Below the pieces are notes generated by a model. That model ran no database searches. It was not told where the DNA came from and was given only the letters and a program-made list of their open reading frames with translations. A stretch of 64,000 nucleotides of DNA from Psychrobacter sp. LV10R520-6 (lineage in GTDB: Bacteria; Pseudomonadota; Gammaproteobacteria; Pseudomonadales; Moraxellaceae), in assembly GCF_900182925.1 (NCBI RefSeq), contig NZ_LT900024.1, forward strand, positions 1,178,001 to 1,242,000. Direction: 5' to 3'. A program made the translations under genes and the position numbers. How positions within the stretch are numbered: position 1 is the first letter of the stretch; every line of letters starts with the position of its first letter. Of the stretch, positions 46,248 to 55,382 are shown one piece after another.

Positions 46248-46259
46248 TGCCAATTGTGG

Positions 46260-46322
46260 ATGCGTAATGGTAAATGCATAGTTGTAGATGCATAGTTGTA
46301 GATGCTTAGTTGTAGATGCTTA
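46260..46322 (+). repeat. 14-bp tandem repeat after glcF
   Basis: Three near-identical units of ATGCATAGTTGTAG (46274-46315) are flanked by a degenerate unit and half a unit. It begins 13 bases after the glcF stop. Confidence 0.85.
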
Positions 46323-46396
46323 CTGCCAAGCAGCGAGTTAGATTGGTAGTGAGACACATCCAGTGCATAAAGTGAGGTTATAATTGTAATTTCTAG

Positions 46397-46561
46397 CTAA
46401 GCCCTCGTTTCCATTAAGAACGTACTGTTCGCATGTCTGTTGAAGCCTCGAGCGGCTACCCACTGCCATAAACGGCTACCCAATAGAGTCTTGCGTAAAG
46501 CAGCAGATTTTTTTCGACTAGGACGAGACAGGCCATGCGCAGAGGTAATGGCTAAATCCAT
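46397..46561 (-). CDS. Possible 54-residue basic ORF, unrecognised
   Basis: A frame starting MDLAITSAHGLSRPSRKKSA and ending FLMETRA. It is Arg/Lys-rich with a Trp-containing middle (LLGSRLWQWVAARGF). No ribosome site is evident. It could be a small basic protein, or chance. Confidence 0.3.
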   Translation of the reverse strand: MDLAITSAHGLSRPSRKKSAALRKTLLGSRLWQWVAARGFNRHANSTFLMETRA

Positions 46562-46710
46562 AAGCTAAGATGTGGATGTCGGTAGTGATTGCTGTGGCTG
46601 AGCAGGTCTATCTCAAGCGATTAGTAACAAAAAGAGCCGTTGAAAATAAGGCGCTCGTACACACTTTTGACATTAGCACTAACCAGCAACAACGATTTGA
46701 TAACCCTGTC

Positions 46711-46761
46711 TAACGTCAACCATCTACAGCTGTCCTAGTCAGCTGTAGATGGTTGACGTTA
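46711..46761. repeat. Perfect 22-bp inverted repeat
   Basis: Arms 46711-46732 and 46740-46761 are exactly complementary, with a 7-base loop. The arms run from TAACGTCAAC at the outside to TACAGCTG at the loop. No T-run follows, so a standard terminator is unlikely. Confidence 0.9.
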
Positions 46762-46886
46762 CCTATACACAAACCAATAACAGTTGAGATACAAACCAAT
46801 AACGGCTAAGGCTATATTGGTTTTATCATTGATGTATTATTAAATTTCAATCCTGTCAGGTTTGGCAGCATTACTCCAAAAGAACA

Positions 46887-46912
46887 GTCTCTAATACAGT
46901 CGGGGCAGCTCA
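46887..46912 (-). repeat. IS3-family terminal repeat, remnant
   Basis: On the minus strand it begins TGAGCTGCCCCGACTGTATT, matching the end at 16158-16183 at about 21 of 26 positions. It marks the left edge of the foreign-looking segment carrying the isochorismatase-family gene. Confidence 0.55.
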
Positions 46913-46974
46913 GATCTAGACTCAGGTGTGATCTGGAAGATCTCCAGAATTACAGATTAAACCAGGAGAAAATT

Positions 46975-47694
46975 ATGAAAAGTACAGAATGGAAAGTAAT
47001 TAGTGCCGCAAAGGAAGCTGGTATTCCGGACCCCGGATTTGAGATTGATAAAAATACTGCCATAGTAATAACCGATCCACAGAATGATTTTCTGCGGGAA
47101 GATGGTGTGGCTTGGCCTATTGTAAAAGAGAGTGTTAAAGAAAACAATACTATAGAGAACATGTCTACTGTCTTTAGGCTGGCCAGGGAAAAAGGAATGA
47201 AGGTCTTCATATCACCCCATTATTTTTTTCCTACAGATAAAGAATGGCAGTTTGGTGGTGCTCTTGAAAAGTTCATGCATTCCAAAGAGATGTATAAACG
47301 CAAGGGGCGGTTGGATATGGAAGGCTTTGAGGGCTCCGGGGCCGATTTTCTCGAGGAATTTAAGCAATACCTTGAAGGAGAAAATATTATTCTTTGCAAC
47401 CCTCATAAATTGTACAGCCCAAAGAATACAGACCTTAGCCTGCAACTTAGAAAGTATAGGATAGAAAAAGTGCTAATGGCCGGAATGTCTACAAATTTAT
47501 GTGTAGAATCCCACACCCGGAATCTTCTTGAAGAAGGATTTGAAGTAGGAGTAATTGCAGATGCCAGTGGAAGTGCCAAATTACCGGGACTAGATACTTT
47601 TCAGGGAGCTTTGATGAACCTAAGGATGATCACCAGCCATGTGTTTACCACGGAAGAATTTGAGGAAGCCTTAAAGTCTGCAAGTCTTTCCTGA
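46975..47694 (+). CDS. Isochorismatase-family cysteine hydrolase, probably acquired
   Basis: The 239-residue protein has the family's Asp-Lys-Cys triad: VITDPQNDFLRE, a Lys around HKLYSPKNTDL, and GMSTNLCVESHTRNLLEEG with the nucleophile Cys. The substrate is unknown (nicotinamidase-like, ureidoacrylate or carbamate hydrolase are options). AGGAG lies before the ATG. Codon choice differs from neighbours, with many AGA/AGG/GGA codons and a Lys/Glu-rich product, in the style of Bacteroidota. A foreign-looking gene tail lies downstream on the other strand. Confidence 0.88.
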   Translation: MKSTEWKVISAAKEAGIPDPGFEIDKNTAIVITDPQNDFLREDGVAWPIVKESVKENNTIENMSTVFRLAREKGMKVFISPHYFFPTDKEWQFGGALEKFMHSKEMYKRKGRLDMEGFEGSGADFLEEFKQYLEGENIILCNPHKLYSPKNTDLSLQLRKYRIEKVLMAGMSTNLCVESHTRNLLEEGFEVGVIADASGSAKLPGLDTFQGALMNLRMITSHVFTTEEFEEALKSASLS

Positions 47695-47738
47695 TTAACC
47701 GGCATGACTTCTTTATGAAGGAGGAGACTGCAAAAAAA

Positions 47739-47813
47739 TTATTGCAGCTCGAAATTTGCTTCTTCTTCAGCGATTAAGTCGGAAACTATAAAATCTGCAA
47801 GTTTGAAATCAAT
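47739..47813 (-). pseudogene. C-terminal tail of a foreign gene
   Basis: The last 24 codons of a gene converge on the isochorismatase-family gene. They contain DFKLADFIVSDLIAEEEANF and end in ELQ; upstream the frame meets a stop. The acidic tail and base composition match the imported segment. It looks like the edge of the donor DNA fragment. Confidence 0.4.
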
Positions 47814-47900
47814 TCAGTTCCAGAGGGGGTTGTGCAAAAACCTCGTTAAGATGGTAATCCAAACGTTAATTAAATTCTCGTTACTACCCTATAAACTAAA

Positions 47901-47935
47901 GCCCTCTATATCACTATGGTGTAGAGGGCGTTTTT
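47901..47935 (+). terminator. Rho-independent terminator
   Basis: GCCCTCTA (47901-47908) pairs with TAGAGGGC (47922-47929), followed by GTTTTT. It may be the original terminator of the glc operon, now separated from it by the imported segment. Confidence 0.75.
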
Positions 47936-48444
47936 AACGCTGATGTATATTCAGTTACCCTTATTGCAAAAGTGACTCCATAATATCGAAGTTGGCAAGA
48001 TAACTCTCTAAAAATCATACTTAAAAATAAAAACATTCTTCTAGATTTTAGTGGACAAGTAAATGTACTACAAATCAGAAAAAACCAGTAGTAGCTATAA
48101 AAAATATTAAGGTATGTCTAACAGATTTCTTGTATATGCAATCGCTAACTGGCGTAGCTTCGTACGTAAAGCTTAAAAAAACCATATTTTTGCAACAATT
48201 TTATTAACCAGATAAGTTTTGACCATACTAAAGTCATTCTATAAACCACCTCTCTCAGACTGACACCCTTGAATAAGTGGCTGTCATCAGCAAATAATGC
48301 TATTATTACCGACTAAGATTAAGACTATTTAACAAGGCTATTAGTGCCTTATTTTTGTTTAAAGAACGCTATAATTTATTGATGATCAAGTCTTTATTTT
48401 CTTAGCAGCGTTTCCCCTTTTGATTGTATCAGTAAGAGTCCTCT
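47936..48444. other. Intergenic upstream of dnaE
   Basis: No gene is seen in this AT-rich stretch. It presumably includes the dnaE promoter. A ribosome-site-like AAGAG lies ten bases before the dnaE ATG. Confidence 0.5.
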
Positions 48445-51400
48445 ATGGCATTTGTACACCTTGGCATTCACAGCGAATATTCGATTACTGATTCTATCGT
48501 GCGTATCAAGCCGTTAGTTAAGGCTGCCGCGGCAGACAATCAGCGCTCGCTAGCATTAACTGATTTATCCAACCTTTATGCCACGGTGAAGTTTTATCGC
48601 GCTTGCCTAGGGGCTGGCATCAAACCCATTATCGGCAGTGAAGTCATCATGAATGATGAGGACTCGCGCTTAGTATTATTGGCGATGAACAATGAGGGTT
48701 ATCAGAACATTACGCGTATTGTGTCGCTTGGATTTACTGAAGGCCGTGCAGACGTTGCCAATCATGGCGTACCTATCGTTAAGCGTAGCCACATTCTTGA
48801 ACATGCGGCAGGCGTAATTGTATTATTCACTGAAAAGTCAGATGTCGGTCAAGCATTAGTCAGCTCCATGCCAGAAAAAGCAGATGAGCTGCTTCTCGAG
48901 TGGCAAGCACAGTTTGAAGATCGCTTATATTTTGCTATTAAGCGTACCAATCGCGCTGGTGAAGATGCCTTTACCAAAACCGCTATTCACGCCGGTGCCA
49001 AACACAACATGCCTATTATTGCCCATAACGACGTACGCTTTTTAGAGCAAGATGACTTCGATGCCCACGAAGCGCGTGTTTGTATTGCTGGCTCTTATGT
49101 ATTGGCCGATCCTAATCGTCCGCAAACCTATTCAGACGAACAGTATCTAAAGACTCAAGAGCAGATGCAGCAGCTGTTTGCTGATATTCCACAAGTGATT
49201 GACAACACTTCACGACTGGCCACCCGTTGTAATGTGACCTTGACCCTAGGTATTAATGTGCTGCCTGAGTTTCCAGTTCCTGAAGGCGAAACCACGGAAT
49301 CGTTCTTTCGAGCAGAATCGCAGCGCGGTCTTGAACAACGTTTAGAAAAACTCTTTCCCACAGATAAGCGTAGCGATAACTGGGCCGATATTCGGCAGAA
49401 ATATGATGACCGTTTAGAGTATGAGCTTAATATCATTCTATCAATGGGCTTCCCCGGCTATTTCTTAATCGTCATGGACTTTATTCGCTGGGCAAAAGCC
49501 AATGGCGTCCCCGTTGGTCCGGGCCGTGGTTCCGGTGCCGGCTCGCTAGTCGCTTATGCATTAAATATTACGGACCTTGACCCTATTCATTACGATTTAT
49601 TATTCGAGCGGTTTTTGAACCCTGAGCGGGTATCCATGCCCGACTTTGATATTGATTTTTGTATTGAAGGTCGCGACAAAGTTATCGATTATGTCGCCCA
49701 AACCTATGGCCGAGAAGCGGTCTCGCAAATCATTACCTTTGGTACGATGGCCGCAAAAGCCGTGGTACGTGACGTCGCGCGTGCACAAAGTAAATCGTAC
49801 TTTCTTGCCAGCAAAATGTCTAAACTTATACCCAAGACTCCAGGGATAACGCTCAGTCAAGCGCTAGAGCAAGAGCCACAGCTGAAAGACTTGATCTCCA
49901 ATCCTGATAATATGGATTATGACGATGCCACTGAGATTTGGGAAATGGCAATTAAGCTTGAAGGCGTTTGTCGAAACGTGGGTAAACATGCCGGCGGAGT
50001 ACTGATTGCACCGCATAAGATCACTGACTTTAGCGCCATTTATTGTGATGACGACGGTCACCGCGTGAGCCAGTTTGATAAAGATGACGTTGAAGCGGTG
50101 GGTCTGGTGAAGTTTGACTTTTTAGGTCTGCGTAACCTAACCGTGATTAGTGCAGCGGTCAAAAATATCAATCAGCGCCGCGCTAAAGAAGGATTAGAAG
50201 CACTCATACTTGAAGATTTACCGTTGGATGACAGTAAGGCCTATCGTCTATTACAAGATGCAAAAACCACCGCCGTCTTTCAGCTTGAAAGTATGGGCAT
50301 GAAAAAATACTTAGCCAAGTTGCAACCAACCAATATTGAAGACGTTATTGCCATGTGTGCGCTTTATCGTCCAGGCCCGCTTGATGCCGGCATGGTAGAG
50401 ATGTATATCGACCGGAAACATGGCCGTGAAGAAGTTATCTATGACCACCCTAATCTTGAGCCTATTTTAGAAAATACCAACGGCGTTATTGTTTACCAAG
50501 AACAGGTCATGAAAATTTCACAGGTCATGGCCGGTTATAGCTTAGGCGGTGCGGACATGTTACGCCGTGCTATGGGTAAGAAAAAACCTGAAGAGATGGC
50601 CAAACAGCGTGATATTTTCATCAATGGTGCAACCGCGCAAGGAATTGATGAAGTGACTTCGGGCGGCGTGTTTGATTTGATGGAGAAGTTTGCTGGTTAT
50701 GGCTTTAACAGATCGCATTCTGCTGCTTATGGGGTTCTAGCCTATCAGACGGCCTACCTTAAACAATACTACCCTGCTGAATTTATGGCCGCGGTACTCA
50801 CCTCTGATATGAACAATACTGATAACGTAGTGTTTTTCATCAATGACTGCCGTGAAAACTTCGGCTTAACCGTGGTGAATCCATCCGTTAACCGTAGTGA
50901 ATGGCATTTTGTCGCTGATACCCCAACCAATATTATTTATGGATTGGGCGCGATTAAAGGGGTGGGTGAAGGTGCCGTTGAGTCTATTGTTGAGGCGCGC
51001 CGCCGCGATGGACCTTTCATAGATTTATATGACTTTTGTCGCCGTGTTGATATCAAAAAGGTCAATAAGCGTACCTTAGAGGCGCTAGTCAGCGCCGGCT
51101 GTTTTGATGACTTTGCCGCGACCTTGCGTCCTGACTTGCCAGCCGATGAAGCTTACGAGATTCGTGGGGCCCTGATGAGTCAGCTGCCAAGCGCGGTACA
51201 AGCGGCCGAGCAAGATCGCCAGAATAAAGAAATCGGTATGATGGATTTGTTCGGTGAGATGGATGGCGTGGTCGCCGCGCCGCCATTAGTCATGACCGCA
51301 GAGTTGATATGGGGTGATAAGCATCGCCTAAAAGCTGAAAAAAACACCTTAGGGCTGTATTTAACCGGACATCCTATTGACGAGTATCGTGAAGAGCTTA

Positions 51401-52149
51401 AACGCTATACCTCAGGCGCACGGCTCGATAAACTTACCGATACGGGCTATAACGGCAGCTGTTATTTTGCCGGCTTAATCATCGATATGGCCAACTTTGG
51501 TAATCGCAACGTGATAACCTTAGATGATGGTACTTCGCGATTAGAAGTCAGCTGCTATGCTGAGCGCTTTAACCGCGTTAAAGATCAGCTAAAAGTTGAT
51601 GAAGTGGTGGTCATTAAAGGCAGTATCCGAGAGCGTGATGGTCGTCTGTTTGCTCGCCTTGATAATGTGTTAACTATGGTCGATGCGCGCTTGCGTTGGT
51701 TGAAGAAAATCAGCATTAAAGTTCACGGTAGCGATATCAATCTACTAACGCGCTTGCAACCGCTTCTCAAGTCAGCACAAGCTGACTTAATACCAGCGCC
51801 GCGTCTCTCTTACGACAATGATCAAGACGAGCAAAGTAATGGCTCAGCTAATGACTATTATAATAGTGTAGAAGGCGGTAGCTTGTATGATGAAGAAGGT
51901 AATGATGTATTGGCGCAAGATCAAAATATGAGCCAATACATCAATCAAGGCGATTCTAATCAATCCCTTAGTAATACAGATGCCTCAATTAATGATAACT
52001 GTACTCCGCTTGGGCTTAGCATTTATGAAGATTTTGGCATTGCTAATGTGGCGTTGTCCGAGCACTGGCGTGTCTATCCCAATGATGATAATCTACAACA
52101 ACTAAAAAGTATGATTAGCGAAGATAACTTACATTTTCATTATAGCTAG
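48445..52149 (+). CDS. dnaE: DNA polymerase III alpha subunit
   Basis: This is the replicative polymerase, 1234 residues. It has an N-terminal PHP domain (MAFVHLGIHSEYSITDSIVR), the palm with GPGRGSGAGSLVAYAL and the catalytic PDFDIDFC (acidic residues near 400 and 402), fingers, tandem HhH, and an OB fold (CYFAGLIIDMANFGNRNVIT). The internal clamp-binding site is near 929-937 and reads GMMDLFG, where many relatives have a Gln two positions before the Asp. A Asn/Asp/Ser-rich insertion (about 1125-1190) makes it longer than E. coli DnaE. The stop lies in an 18-bp tandem repeat. Confidence 0.97.
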   Translation: MAFVHLGIHSEYSITDSIVRIKPLVKAAAADNQRSLALTDLSNLYATVKFYRACLGAGIKPIIGSEVIMNDEDSRLVLLAMNNEGYQNITRIVSLGFTEGRADVANHGVPIVKRSHILEHAAGVIVLFTEKSDVGQALVSSMPEKADELLLEWQAQFEDRLYFAIKRTNRAGEDAFTKTAIHAGAKHNMPIIAHNDVRFLEQDDFDAHEARVCIAGSYVLADPNRPQTYSDEQYLKTQEQMQQLFADIPQVIDNTSRLATRCNVTLTLGINVLPEFPVPEGETTESFFRAESQRGLEQRLEKLFPTDKRSDNWADIRQKYDDRLEYELNIILSMGFPGYFLIVMDFIRWAKANGVPVGPGRGSGAGSLVAYALNITDLDPIHYDLLFERFLNPERVSMPDFDIDFCIEGRDKVIDYVAQTYGREAVSQIITFGTMAAKAVVRDVARAQSKSYFLASKMSKLIPKTPGITLSQALEQEPQLKDLISNPDNMDYDDATEIWEMAIKLEGVCRNVGKHAGGVLIAPHKITDFSAIYCDDDGHRVSQFDKDDVEAVGLVKFDFLGLRNLTVISAAVKNINQRRAKEGLEALILEDLPLDDSKAYRLLQDAKTTAVFQLESMGMKKYLAKLQPTNIEDVIAMCALYRPGPLDAGMVEMYIDRKHGREEVIYDHPNLEPILENTNGVIVYQEQVMKISQVMAGYSLGGADMLRRAMGKKKPEEMAKQRDIFINGATAQGIDEVTSGGVFDLMEKFAGYGFNRSHSAAYGVLAYQTAYLKQYYPAEFMAAVLTSDMNNTDNVVFFINDCRENFGLTVVNPSVNRSEWHFVADTPTNIIYGLGAIKGVGEGAVESIVEARRRDGPFIDLYDFCRRVDIKKVNKRTLEALVSAGCFDDFAATLRPDLPADEAYEIRGALMSQLPSAVQAAEQDRQNKEIGMMDLFGEMDGVVAAPPLVMTAELIWGDKHRLKAEKNTLGLYLTGHPIDEYREELKRYTSGARLDKLTDTGYNGSCYFAGLIIDMANFGNRNVITLDDGTSRLEVSCYAERFNRVKDQLKVDEVVVIKGSIRERDGRLFARLDNVLTMVDARLRWLKKISIKVHGSDINLLTRLQPLLKSAQADLIPAPRLSYDNDQDEQSNGSANDYYNSVEGGSLYDEEGNDVLAQDQNMSQYINQGDSNQSLSNTDASINDNCTPLGLSIYEDFGIANVALSEHWRVYPNDDNLQQLKSMISEDNLHFHYS

Positions 52150-52185
52150 CATTTTCATTACAACTGGCATTTCCATTACAACTTA
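52132..52185 (+). repeat. 18-bp tandem repeat across the dnaE stop codon
   Basis: Three units (52132-52149, 52150-52167, 52168-52185) start CATT(T/C)(T)CATTA. Unit one encodes the last residues HFHYS and the TAG stop. The unit length is a multiple of three. Confidence 0.85.
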
Positions 52186-52226
52186 TTGATTAAAACAACA
52201 CCTTTTACCTTATTGGATATTTAATC

Positions 52227-52631
52227 ATGGCCAACACTCATCATAGTAACGATAGTACGAATAACACAAATAATAGTAGTAGTAGTGCTGATGATGAAGT
52301 TATCAATCACGAACAGTTTGAAGACATGCGTGACTTGCTAGAAGAAGATTTTGCAGACTTAATTCAGACCTATATTATCGACAGTCAGCAGCGGATTAAG
52401 TTGCTACGTACCACCCAAGCATCCGATGATAATGCCAACGGTTTTGAAGCCGCTCACGCCTTAAAAGGCGCAAGTGCCAATGTAGGTGCAACACATTTAG
52501 TCACTCTTAGCGAACAGTTACAAGAAGCCTGTCGTAAGCGTAATATCGGTCAGCAAGCAAAGCTTATTGACCAAACAGCGATAGCGTTACAGCAAGTAGA
52601 GCTAGAGATCCATAAACGGCTAGGACAATAA
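52227..52631 (+). CDS. HPt-domain phosphotransfer protein
   Basis: The 134-residue protein has an Asn/Ser-rich N-terminus and a histidine phosphotransfer domain with His77 in EAAHALKGASANVGATHL. It would pass phosphate between a hybrid kinase and a response regulator, neither visible nearby. It overlaps trmJ by one base (TAATG). Confidence 0.9.
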   Translation: MANTHHSNDSTNNTNNSSSSADDEVINHEQFEDMRDLLEEDFADLIQTYIIDSQQRIKLLRTTQASDDNANGFEAAHALKGASANVGATHLVTLSEQLQEACRKRNIGQQAKLIDQTAIALQQVELEIHKRLGQ

Positions 52632-53557
52632 TGAATAGAAATTCTTTATCAACCACTTTATTAAAACCTACCGTCAGTGACTATTTATCTTGCCTGCAAG
52701 TGGTTATGGTCAATACCACCTTGCCCGCCAATATTGGCTCAGCGGCACGGGCGATGCATACCATGGGCTTATCGCGTCTGACAGTCGTTGATCCTAAGCA
52801 TCCGATTGATGAGACCAGCGTCTCTCATGCCGCAGGCGGTAGTGATGTCTTAGCAGATGCCAAAATCACACCCACGTTGGAAGTAGCTATTAGCGATTGT
52901 CAGCTGGTGTTTGCTGCCAGTAGTCGCAGCCGTCACTTGCCGCGTCCAGTGGTTACCCCTACCCAAGCCGCAAAAATCATGCTGGATTTTATTGATAAAC
53001 AATCAGCTATCGATCAAAAAACCGCTACTGATTCACAAGCAAACCGTGACAGCAACAAGCCTAACATTGCTATTTTATTTGGTCGAGAGGATCGCGGTCT
53101 GACCAATGAAGAATTGGCTTATGCCGATTATCATATCCAAATCGATGCCAATCCTGATTATCCAGTGCTCAATGTCGCCTCAGCGGTGCAAGTTATTGCC
53201 AGCTTTATTTTTGCTTACGCTCAGACACACGTTAATACTGTTGATAAAGACATCAATATAGCGACCAATAATGACAGTCATCACGATAGAAAAGATATTA
53301 ATAATCTAAATACAGTAGTACCGCCAACATTAAATTTGCATACCCGTCAGCAATGGGATGAGCCTGCTATTACCCAGCAGCAATTACAACAGCTAACGGG
53401 GCGCACCACCGAATTAATGGTTCAGCGCGGTCTTGCAGATGCTGATCATTTAAAATCGCTGCCTGCGCGTCTGTCTCGGCTCGGTTCGCGGGTCCAGCTC
53501 GACCAAAAAGAATATCAGCTGTTAAGCGCCTTGATTGCTAAGCTGTTAAAAGGCTAA
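52631..53557 (+). CDS. trmJ: tRNA (cytidine/uridine-2'-O)-methyltransferase
   Basis: A SPOUT methyltransferase that modifies position 32 of certain tRNAs. The 308-residue product has motif 1 TTLPANIGSAARAMHTMGLS, motif 2 ILFGREDRGLTNEELAYAD and motif 3 NPDYPVLNVASAVQVIASFI. Two hydrophilic insertions (near 120-140 and 205-230) are not part of the usual core. The C-terminal helix (RLSRLGSRVQLDQKEYQLL) is typical. Confidence 0.93.
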   Translation: MNRNSLSTTLLKPTVSDYLSCLQVVMVNTTLPANIGSAARAMHTMGLSRLTVVDPKHPIDETSVSHAAGGSDVLADAKITPTLEVAISDCQLVFAASSRSRHLPRPVVTPTQAAKIMLDFIDKQSAIDQKTATDSQANRDSNKPNIAILFGREDRGLTNEELAYADYHIQIDANPDYPVLNVASAVQVIASFIFAYAQTHVNTVDKDINIATNNDSHHDRKDINNLNTVVPPTLNLHTRQQWDEPAITQQQLQQLTGRTTELMVQRGLADADHLKSLPARLSRLGSRVQLDQKEYQLLSALIAKLLKG

Positions 53558-53887
53558 AGCTTCTTTTCATAGTTATAGGGAAACATAGACGTTGACGATA
53601 AACTGACACTAATTTGTTAGTTTGTTTGTATTTTATAGGGCCATGCTATATTTTACGGCGTAAAGCTGTTATAACTTTAAAGGACGTGATTAGAGAAACA
53701 CTTAAAGACTTATCCCTAAAAGTGCCTCTTCATGTATTCACACTCAAAGCCTTATTATAGAAAACTTACCATATTATAAGAAACTTACAATCAAAGCTTA
53801 TGCTCAAAATTAGGGATAGCATTATCCTTATATTATTGACGACATTTTACTGATTAATAGATTACTGACTAACAGATAGGATGCTTT
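53558..53887. other. Intergenic between trmJ and cysE
   Basis: No gene or RNA is recognised. It presumably holds the cysE promoter. Confidence 0.5.
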
Positions 53888-54811
53888 ATGTCATTGCCAA
53901 CCGCCTTGTTCAAAACGCTTGCCAGCATCAAAAAAGACTTAAAAGAAGATATCGACGCGGTCTTTACCCGTGACCCCGCTGCGCGTAACAGTATTGAAGT
54001 GCTACTCACCTACCCTGGCATTCATGCGCTTATTTTACATCGTGGCGCGCATTGTCTATGGCAGCATGAACAGAAATTTGCGGCGCGTGCTATCTCTTAT
54101 GGCTCACGTATCATTACTGGCATCGAAATTCACCCTGCCGCCAAAATTGGTAGACGCTTCTTTATTGATCATGGCGTTGGCGTAGTTATCGGTGAGACCG
54201 CTGAGATTGGCAATGACGTTACTTTATATCATGGCGTGACTCTCGGCGGTGTCTCACAGAATAACGGCAAGCGTCACCCCACATTAGAAGATGGCGTAAC
54301 TGTCGGTGCGGGCGCAAAAGTCTTGGGACCATTTACTGTTGGTAAAAATGCTAAGATTGGCTCGAATGCTGTGGTCGTCAAGCCTGTACCAGCAGGCGCG
54401 ACTATGGTCGGCAGTGCAGCTCGTATGATATCCGATCATCATGATGAAAAAGGCAATCCGATCGCGACTAAAGTCAATGATACCAAACAACAAGAAAAAG
54501 CTGCGAAAGCAATCATCACAGATGCCAACAATAAACCTTTAGACAACCAAAATAGCAATCACAGCTCAGCACGAGATACAGCATTTCAGGCTTATGGCAT
54601 CGACCCCTCCTCTAACGATCCCGTTGCTGAGGCTTTTGCCAAAATGCTCGAGCATATTCAGCAATCAGAGAATCGTCTTGATCAGTTGCAAGCAGCCATG
54701 TGCAAGATGGACCCTGAATTCTGCAAAAAAGAGTATGATAAACTGTGCTTAAAGGATTTGGATGTGATTGGTAAAGGTGATATGAAAGAGGTAGGCGCTG
54801 AGCAGAAGTAG
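53888..54811 (+). CDS. cysE: Serine O-acetyltransferase
   Basis: It acetylates serine in the first step of cysteine synthesis. The 307-residue protein has a helical N-terminus ([20 protein letters not shown]) and the left-handed beta helix with [40 protein letters not shown] and [20 protein letters not shown]. After about residue 185 there is a 120-residue extension, poorly conserved in style, with [20 protein letters not shown] as a likely coiled segment. The usual C-terminal Ile that binds cysteine synthase is not at this end. Confidence 0.93.
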   Translation: MSLPTALFKTLASIKKDLKEDIDAVFTRDPAARNSIEVLLTYPGIHALILHRGAHCLWQHEQKFAARAISYGSRIITGIEIHPAAKIGRRFFIDHGVGVVIGETAEIGNDVTLYHGVTLGGVSQNNGKRHPTLEDGVTVGAGAKVLGPFTVGKNAKIGSNAVVVKPVPAGATMVGSAARMISDHHDEKGNPIATKVNDTKQQEKAAKAIITDANNKPLDNQNSNHSSARDTAFQAYGIDPSSNDPVAEAFAKMLEHIQQSENRLDQLQAAMCKMDPEFCKKEYDKLCLKDLDVIGKGDMKEVGAEQK

Positions 54812-54825
54812 GTTTGTAATTCAAG

Positions 54826-54853
54826 GGCTGGGCTAAAAGCGCAGCCTATTTTT
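54826..54853 (+). terminator. Rho-independent terminator after cysE
   Basis: GGCTGGGC (54826-54833) pairs with GCGCAGCC (54839-54846) except one mismatch, followed by TATTTTTTA. It lies 14 bases after the cysE stop. Confidence 0.65.
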
Positions 54854-54878
54854 TATAGCGAAATTATGGTGAGAAAGT

Positions 54879-55358
54879 CTAAAGACTAAAACCACTTCCC
54901 GCCGCCAATTCCACAATTCCTGCACTCTCATGCGCTTTAAACGGATAACGATCTGCCATAACTGTCCATTCCTCAATATCGATTAACTTTATTAATAAAA
55001 TGTCAATATCCATCGTGACTTGCCGTATGGTTGTCAGATCCGCTTGACGATGCCTATCGCAATCACCTTCAAATTGTTTAAAGGTATGTTGTAACTTCTG
55101 TAAGGTCATTGGTGAGTTTAGTAATAGATATACACCTTGATTGGTATAGTCAGGTTTTGGCTGCTCTAAAGTGGCGGTAAAGTCAGGGTTTTGAAAACCA
55201 GTAGACAGCTGAACCACACCAAGCGCCGTAAGCTGTTTACGGATATGCGGCAGATAGTGCTCAGCTTTATAATTACTGCCCAAAGCTAATATTACTGCTG
55301 CCACAGTTTGATCTTGCAGCCGTTTGGGCTCACATTTTTCTAGTTTTGAGACATCCAA
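54879..55358 (-). CDS. folK: HPPK-like pterin pyrophosphokinase, divergent
   Basis: The 159-residue protein has the family's opening ALGSNYKAEHYLPHIRKQL, an LLLNSPMTLQKL segment and the magnesium-binding DxD in RQVTMDIDILLIK. Past this the usual HP-x4-R-x-F-x-L-x-PL block is absent; the tail reads DRYPFKAHESAGIVELAAGS. HPPK makes the pyrophosphorylated pterin for folate synthesis. Activity is uncertain because of the missing block. It follows folB by 24 bases. Confidence 0.7.
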   Translation of the reverse strand: MDVSKLEKCEPKRLQDQTVAAVILALGSNYKAEHYLPHIRKQLTALGVVQLSTGFQNPDFTATLEQPKPDYTNQGVYLLLNSPMTLQKLQHTFKQFEGDCDRHRQADLTTIRQVTMDIDILLIKLIDIEEWTVMADRYPFKAHESAGIVELAAGSGFSL

Positions 55359-55382
55359 AATCAGTGTCCTTTATGCATCGTC

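Noticed and set aside
47739..47760. Terminator at the isochorismatase 3' end (GCAAAAAAATTATTGC hairpin)
   Set aside because: The pairing is only TGCAA/TTGCA-type around an AT loop and no T-run follows; too weak to call.
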